Part shown: one piece after another, positions 63,171 through 64,000 of the stretch
Layout of the letters: every line of letters starts with the position of its first letter
How positions within the stretch are numbered: the first letter of the stretch is position 1
Assembly: GCF_037890675.1 (NCBI RefSeq)
Contig: NZ_CP149574.1
Span: 1,984,001-2,048,000 of the forward strand
Length of the DNA stretch: 64,000 nt
Source: Methylovirgula sp. 4M-Z18
Lineage (GTDB): Bacteria; Pseudomonadota; Alphaproteobacteria; Rhizobiales; Beijerinckiaceae
Direction: 5' to 3'
The notes under the pieces: generated by a model
Told to the model about the DNA's origin: nothing
Seen by the model: only the letters and a program-made list of their open reading frames with translations
The model's database searches: none
Translations under genes and position numbers: made by a program

Positions 63171-63926
63171 TCAATACGTCGCGCGTCCCCCCGACAGATC
63201 GAACACCGCGCCGGTGGTGAAGGAATTTTCCTCGCTCGCCAGCCATGCCACCATGGCCGCCACTTCCTCGACTTTCAAAAATCTGCCGCGCGGGATGCGC
63301 GCGAGCATATAGTCGATGTGTTCCTGGCTGATCTGGTCGAAGATCCTGGTCTTGGCCGCGGCGGGCGTGACGCAGTTGACCGCGATGTTGTGCGTCGCCA
63401 ATTCCTTCCCGAGTGACTTAGTGAGCGCGATGACGCCGGCTTTGGCGGCCGAATAGGCGGCGGCGTTCGGATTGCCCTCCTTGCCGGCGATCGACGAGAC
63501 ACTGACGATGCGGCCATAGCCGCGCTCGATCATGCCCGGCACGACGGCCTTGCAGCAGTGAAACGGCCCGGTGAGGTCGACGTCGAGGATGCGCCGCCAA
63601 TCCTCGACCGGATAATCGACGACGGGCATCGTGGGGCCGGAAATGCCGGCATTGTTGACCAGAATATCGATCCCACCGAAATCGTCCTGGGTGACGCTCA
63701 GGGCCGTTTTCACCGATTTGAAGTCGGTTTGGTCCATCGTAACCGCCAAAACCTCGCCCAATTCCATGAGGCGCGAGGCGGTATGGCCCAAAAGCTCGGA
63801 ATCGCGGTCCCACAGCGCAACCTTGGCGCCTGATTCGAGCAGGCGTGCCGCAATCGCATAGCCGATGCCCTGCGCCGCGCCCGTCACTGCGGCAATCCGT
63901 CCCGCAAGGTCGATCTTATTGGTCAT
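63171..63926 (-). CDS. Short-chain dehydrogenase/reductase
   Basis: 251 residues. NAD(P)-binding TGAAQGIG, NNAG motif in ILVNNAGISG, catalytic Ser in VSVSSIAG and YSAAK (Tyr-x-x-x-Lys); C-terminal GAVFDLSGGRATY. Classical SDR resembling 2-keto-3-deoxy-L-fuconate or sugar dehydrogenases. Another gene probably ends just upstream on the same strand, so it may belong to a sugar catabolic operon that continues beyond the window. Confidence 0.9.
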   Translation of the reverse strand: MTNKIDLAGRIAAVTGAAQGIGYAIAARLLESGAKVALWDRDSELLGHTASRLMELGEVLAVTMDQTDFKSVKTALSVTQDDFGGIDILVNNAGISGPTMPVVDYPVEDWRRILDVDLTGPFHCCKAVVPGMIERGYGRIVSVSSIAGKEGNPNAAAYSAAKAGVIALTKSLGKELATHNIAVNCVTPAAAKTRIFDQISQEHIDYMLARIPRGRFLKVEEVAAMVAWLASEENSFTTGAVFDLSGGRATY

Positions 63927-63960
63927 ATTGGCCTCCCTGGCTGCATAGCCGGCCTGAATA

Positions 63961-64000
63961 CTAACCCCGCGCCGCGCGCTTCGTCGAGCGGATGTAGCGG
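63961..64000 (-). CDS. 3' end of an unidentified gene (partial)
   Basis: The last 12 codons (RYIRSTKRAARG) and a TAG at 63961-63963 read leftward from the window edge, 35 bases before the SDR start. Too short to name; suggested by spacing only. Confidence 0.3.
   Translation of the reverse strand, partial: RYIRSTKRAARG

Overview
The window reads as a chromosomal segment of a high-GC alphaproteobacterium of the Hyphomicrobiales (Rhizobiales). The pointers are the order tig-clpP-clpX-lon-hupB, the glnB-glnA pair, an ExoR-like Sel1 protein and the general style of the proteins. A Beijerinckiaceae/Methylocystaceae-type host is a guess, not a demonstration.

Region 1 (1-16.7 kb) is a prophage or phage-like element cut by the left edge. 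Terminase large and small subunits and a tail-like protein run leftward at the left end. Next come a D5/P4-type helicase, a HicAB toxin-antitoxin pair, an MT-A70 DNA methylase and a CHC2/Toprim primase, with a chain of small, often overlapping genes. A Cro-like gene and an S24 (LexA/CI-type) repressor diverge at 10.9 kb. A leftward ParA-type ATPase gene is translationally coupled to a RelA/SpoT-domain alarmone synthetase gene (12.2-14.0 kb). A rightward operon of tiny genes ends in a PrtN-like activator (14.3-16.7 kb). Non-coding structure is rich: a 12-copy TAGGGAGG array containing a perfect 31-bp inverted repeat, GGTCAA repeats at the small terminase gene, and TTGTATTTTT-type operators at both control regions. 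No integrase is visible.

Region 2 (16.7-23.5 kb) is accessory DNA. It holds a very large protein with an apparent signal peptide, thirteen 35-residue HEAT-like repeats, membrane segments and a NACHT-type NTPase (a candidate defence or sensing protein), a kelch propeller protein, about 0.7 kb of apparently empty DNA, and an ECF sigma gene between two genes for small YgaP/DUF2892-type membrane proteins.

Region 3 (23.7-54.0 kb) is host chromosome of mixed function: a histidine kinase, MBL hydrolase, uracil-DNA-glycosylase-like protein, alpha/beta hydrolases, DUF899, DUF1326-DUF2182, a cupin, S10 peptidase, ExoR-like protein, CHASE2 adenylate cyclase, xthA, a DUF1275 protein, glnA-glnB with a candidate sigma-54 promoter, a propeller-phosphoesterase, isochorismatase-like hydrolase, racemase, NIPSNAP and ABM proteins, trhO, a MarR-GNAT fusion, NnrE/NnrD, and a cupredoxin protein with eroded copper sites. 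Signs of rearrangement include a ~185-bp duplication carrying a peptidase 3' end and two gene tails butted together at 38.68 kb.

Region 4 (54.6-64 kb) is conserved core: tRNA-Leu, tig, clpP, clpX, lon, hupB, tRNA-Val, an exported ClpP-like protein, tRNA-Asp and an SDR. Together tig-clpPX-lon form a protein folding and quality-control cluster.
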